Source: an uncultured Lachnospiraceae bacterium
Lineage (GTDB): Bacteria > Bacillota > Clostridia > Lachnospirales > Lachnospiraceae
Length of the DNA stretch: 5,292 nt
Assembly (NCBI GenBank): GCA_937901625.1
Contig: CALDIE010000129.1
Span: 1 to 5,292, forward strand
Reading direction: 5' to 3'
The notes below the pieces were generated by a model, which had not been told where the DNA came from, searched no databases, and was given only the letters and a program-made list of their open reading frames with translations. Positions 4,635-5,292 of this stretch are shown here, piece by piece; positions within the stretch are counted from its first letter, which is position 1; every line of letters begins with the position of its first letter. The position numbers and the translations under genes are program-made.

Positions 4635-4698
4635 TAAGGATGATTCCGGAGTCCGCATGTCCTTGTCGCAACCCCCACATAAATTACCGACATCCTTA
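4635..4698 (-). ncRNA. Structured 5' leader of hpf
   Basis: TAAGGATG (4698-4691) and CATCCTTA (4642-4635) form a perfect 8-bp closing stem around 48 nt. Inside, TGTCG pairs with CGACA, and a small CGG/CCG hairpin lies near the 3' side. The stem starts at the predicted first transcribed bases and ends 15 nt before the ribosome binding site. Structured RNAs called raiA and raiA-hairpin have been described beside raiA/hpf genes; I cannot say from memory that this is one. It could be a stabilising 5' hairpin or a regulatory element. Confidence 0.45.
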
Positions 4699-4705
4699 CA
4701 AATGG

Positions 4706-4735
4706 ATTATAACACAAGTCACCGAGGTATTGCAA
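4706..4735 (-). promoter_or_regulatory. hpf promoter (extended -10)
   Basis: On the minus strand TTGCAA (4735-4730) and a perfect TATAAT (4711-4706) are 18 nt apart, with TGT directly before the -10 (extended -10). Transcription should start near 4699, about 90 nt before the hpf ATG. It lies just beyond the terminator of the upstream gene. Confidence 0.75.
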
Positions 4736-4762
4736 TAAAGGGAAACAGCGTAAAAAGGAGCC

Positions 4763-4798
4763 AAAAAAAGAGCCGGATCTATTTGACCCGACTCTTTT
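4763..4798 (-). terminator. Intrinsic terminator of the NlpC/P60 gene
   Basis: AAAAGAGTCGG (4798-4788) pairs with CCGGCTCTTTT (4776-4766), 11 bp with one G-U pair, and seven T follow the GC-rich part on the minus strand. It begins about 30 nt after the hydrolase stop codon. Confidence 0.9.
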
Positions 4799-4829
4799 GA
4801 AAACTCTGCATGAATTCGTACAACTATCC

Positions 4830-5291
4830 TTAGAAGATCCTTCGAACCGCAAGCGGTGTACGATAATCCGCATTAGAGATCTTAATACCGGTGGCTGCCG
4901 TGCTGGCATGTACGATCCTGCCTCCGCCAATGTAAATCGCCACATGACCGGAGTAGCATACGATATCACCGGGCTGCGCATTTGCAAGACCGCCTTCCAC
5001 CGCGGATCCCTGACTTCTATCAGCTGCAGAAGAGTGCGGAAGCGTCACACCAAAATTCGCGTATACGCTCATGACAAATCCGGAACAATCCGTGCCGTTC
5101 GTCAAACTGCTGCCGCCATACACATAAGGATTCCCGACAAACTGGCATGCGTAGTTGGCAATCTGCTGTCCAAGAGCCAGACCTTCCTCCGAGGTACCTG
5201 CCGCTGATGGTGCTGCTGTTGTGTCTTCCGCCGCTTCGGAACTAGACTCTATGGTCGTGGCAACAGCTATATTCGAAGTATCTGATGAAGG
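4830..5291 (-). CDS. NlpC/P60-family cell-wall peptidase, C-terminal part
   Basis: This is a cysteine peptidase of the NlpC/P60 (C40) type, expected to cut gamma-D-glutamyl-diaminoacyl bonds in peptidoglycan peptides outside the cell. The frame is open to the right window edge, so 153 residues are visible and the N-terminus (signal peptide and any binding or SH3 domains) lies beyond it. Seen: a linker rich in Ser, Thr, Ala and Glu (about 1-35), then the catalytic domain: YVYGGSS (56-62), TDCSGF with nucleophile C69, LPHSSAAD (84-91), QPGDIVCY (106-113), H116 in SGHVAIYIGGG, and H128 in VHAS as the third catalytic residue. All three are present and the domain ends normally at RRIF. A GTG at 5123-5121 is only an internal Val codon, not the start. 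A strong terminator follows, so it is not co-transcribed with hpf by default. Confidence 0.93.
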   Translation of the reverse strand, partial: PSSDTSNIAVATTIESSSEAAEDTTAAPSAAGTSEEGLALGQQIANYACQFVGNPYVYGGSSLTNGTDCSGFVMSVYANFGVTLPHSSAADRSQGSAVEGGLANAQPGDIVCYSGHVAIYIGGGRIVHASTAATGIKISNADYRTPLAVRRIF

Positions 5292-5292
5292 T

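Noticed and set aside
4604..5207. Frames on both strands opposite or beside the NlpC/P60 gene (4604-4987 minus, 4797-5207 plus)
   Set aside because: They overlap the catalytic-domain frame, a terminator and a promoter, and have no domain signature.

Overview
The window looks like chromosomal DNA of an anaerobic, butyrate-forming Firmicute, most likely a Lachnospiraceae-type (Clostridium cluster XIVa) organism. The reasons are a clostridial thl-crt pair in butyrate-operon order, a long-form ribosome hibernation factor, a Gram-positive type IV pilin behind a c-di-GMP-I riboswitch, strong AGGAGG-like ribosome binding sites and sigma-A type promoters. This placement is inference from gene content; no search was run. 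Every supported gene is on the minus strand, so transcription runs from high to low coordinates.

In order of transcription: (1) the C-terminal part of a secreted NlpC/P60 cell-wall hydrolase (5291-4830) with a strong terminator. (2) hpf (4607-4080), with an extended -10 promoter and a 5' leader closed by an 8-bp stem that starts at the predicted first transcribed base. (3) A non-coding stretch (4081-3734) with a short palindrome at the hpf stop codon and about four tandem 28-29 bp repeats. (4) A c-di-GMP-I riboswitch (3733-3652) with an intrinsic terminator, an open frame without a start codon, and a type IV pilin-like gene (from 3352). The pilin frame breaks at a run of six G; one more G would restore a 196-residue protein ending at 2763. 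(5) Hairpins and a terminator, then what looks like the last 15 codons of a GGDEF (diguanylate cyclase) gene with its own terminator (2520-2434). (6) A regulatory region with a cre-like CcpA site and two tandem promoters, leading into thl (2257-1055) and crt (873-16), with a large hairpin between them.

Thl condenses two acetyl-CoA to acetoacetyl-CoA. Crt dehydrates 3-hydroxybutyryl-CoA to crotonyl-CoA. The genes for the remaining steps (hbd, bcd, etfBA) probably follow beyond base 1. The pilin section is a c-di-GMP-controlled surface-appendage module that seems partly decayed: a frameshifted pilin, a start-less upstream frame, and a stub of a c-di-GMP-synthesis-type gene nearby.

I see no convincingly new protein system. 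The most interesting parts are the riboswitch-pilin unit with its G-run frameshift, the GGDEF stub, the structured hpf leader and the tandem repeats.
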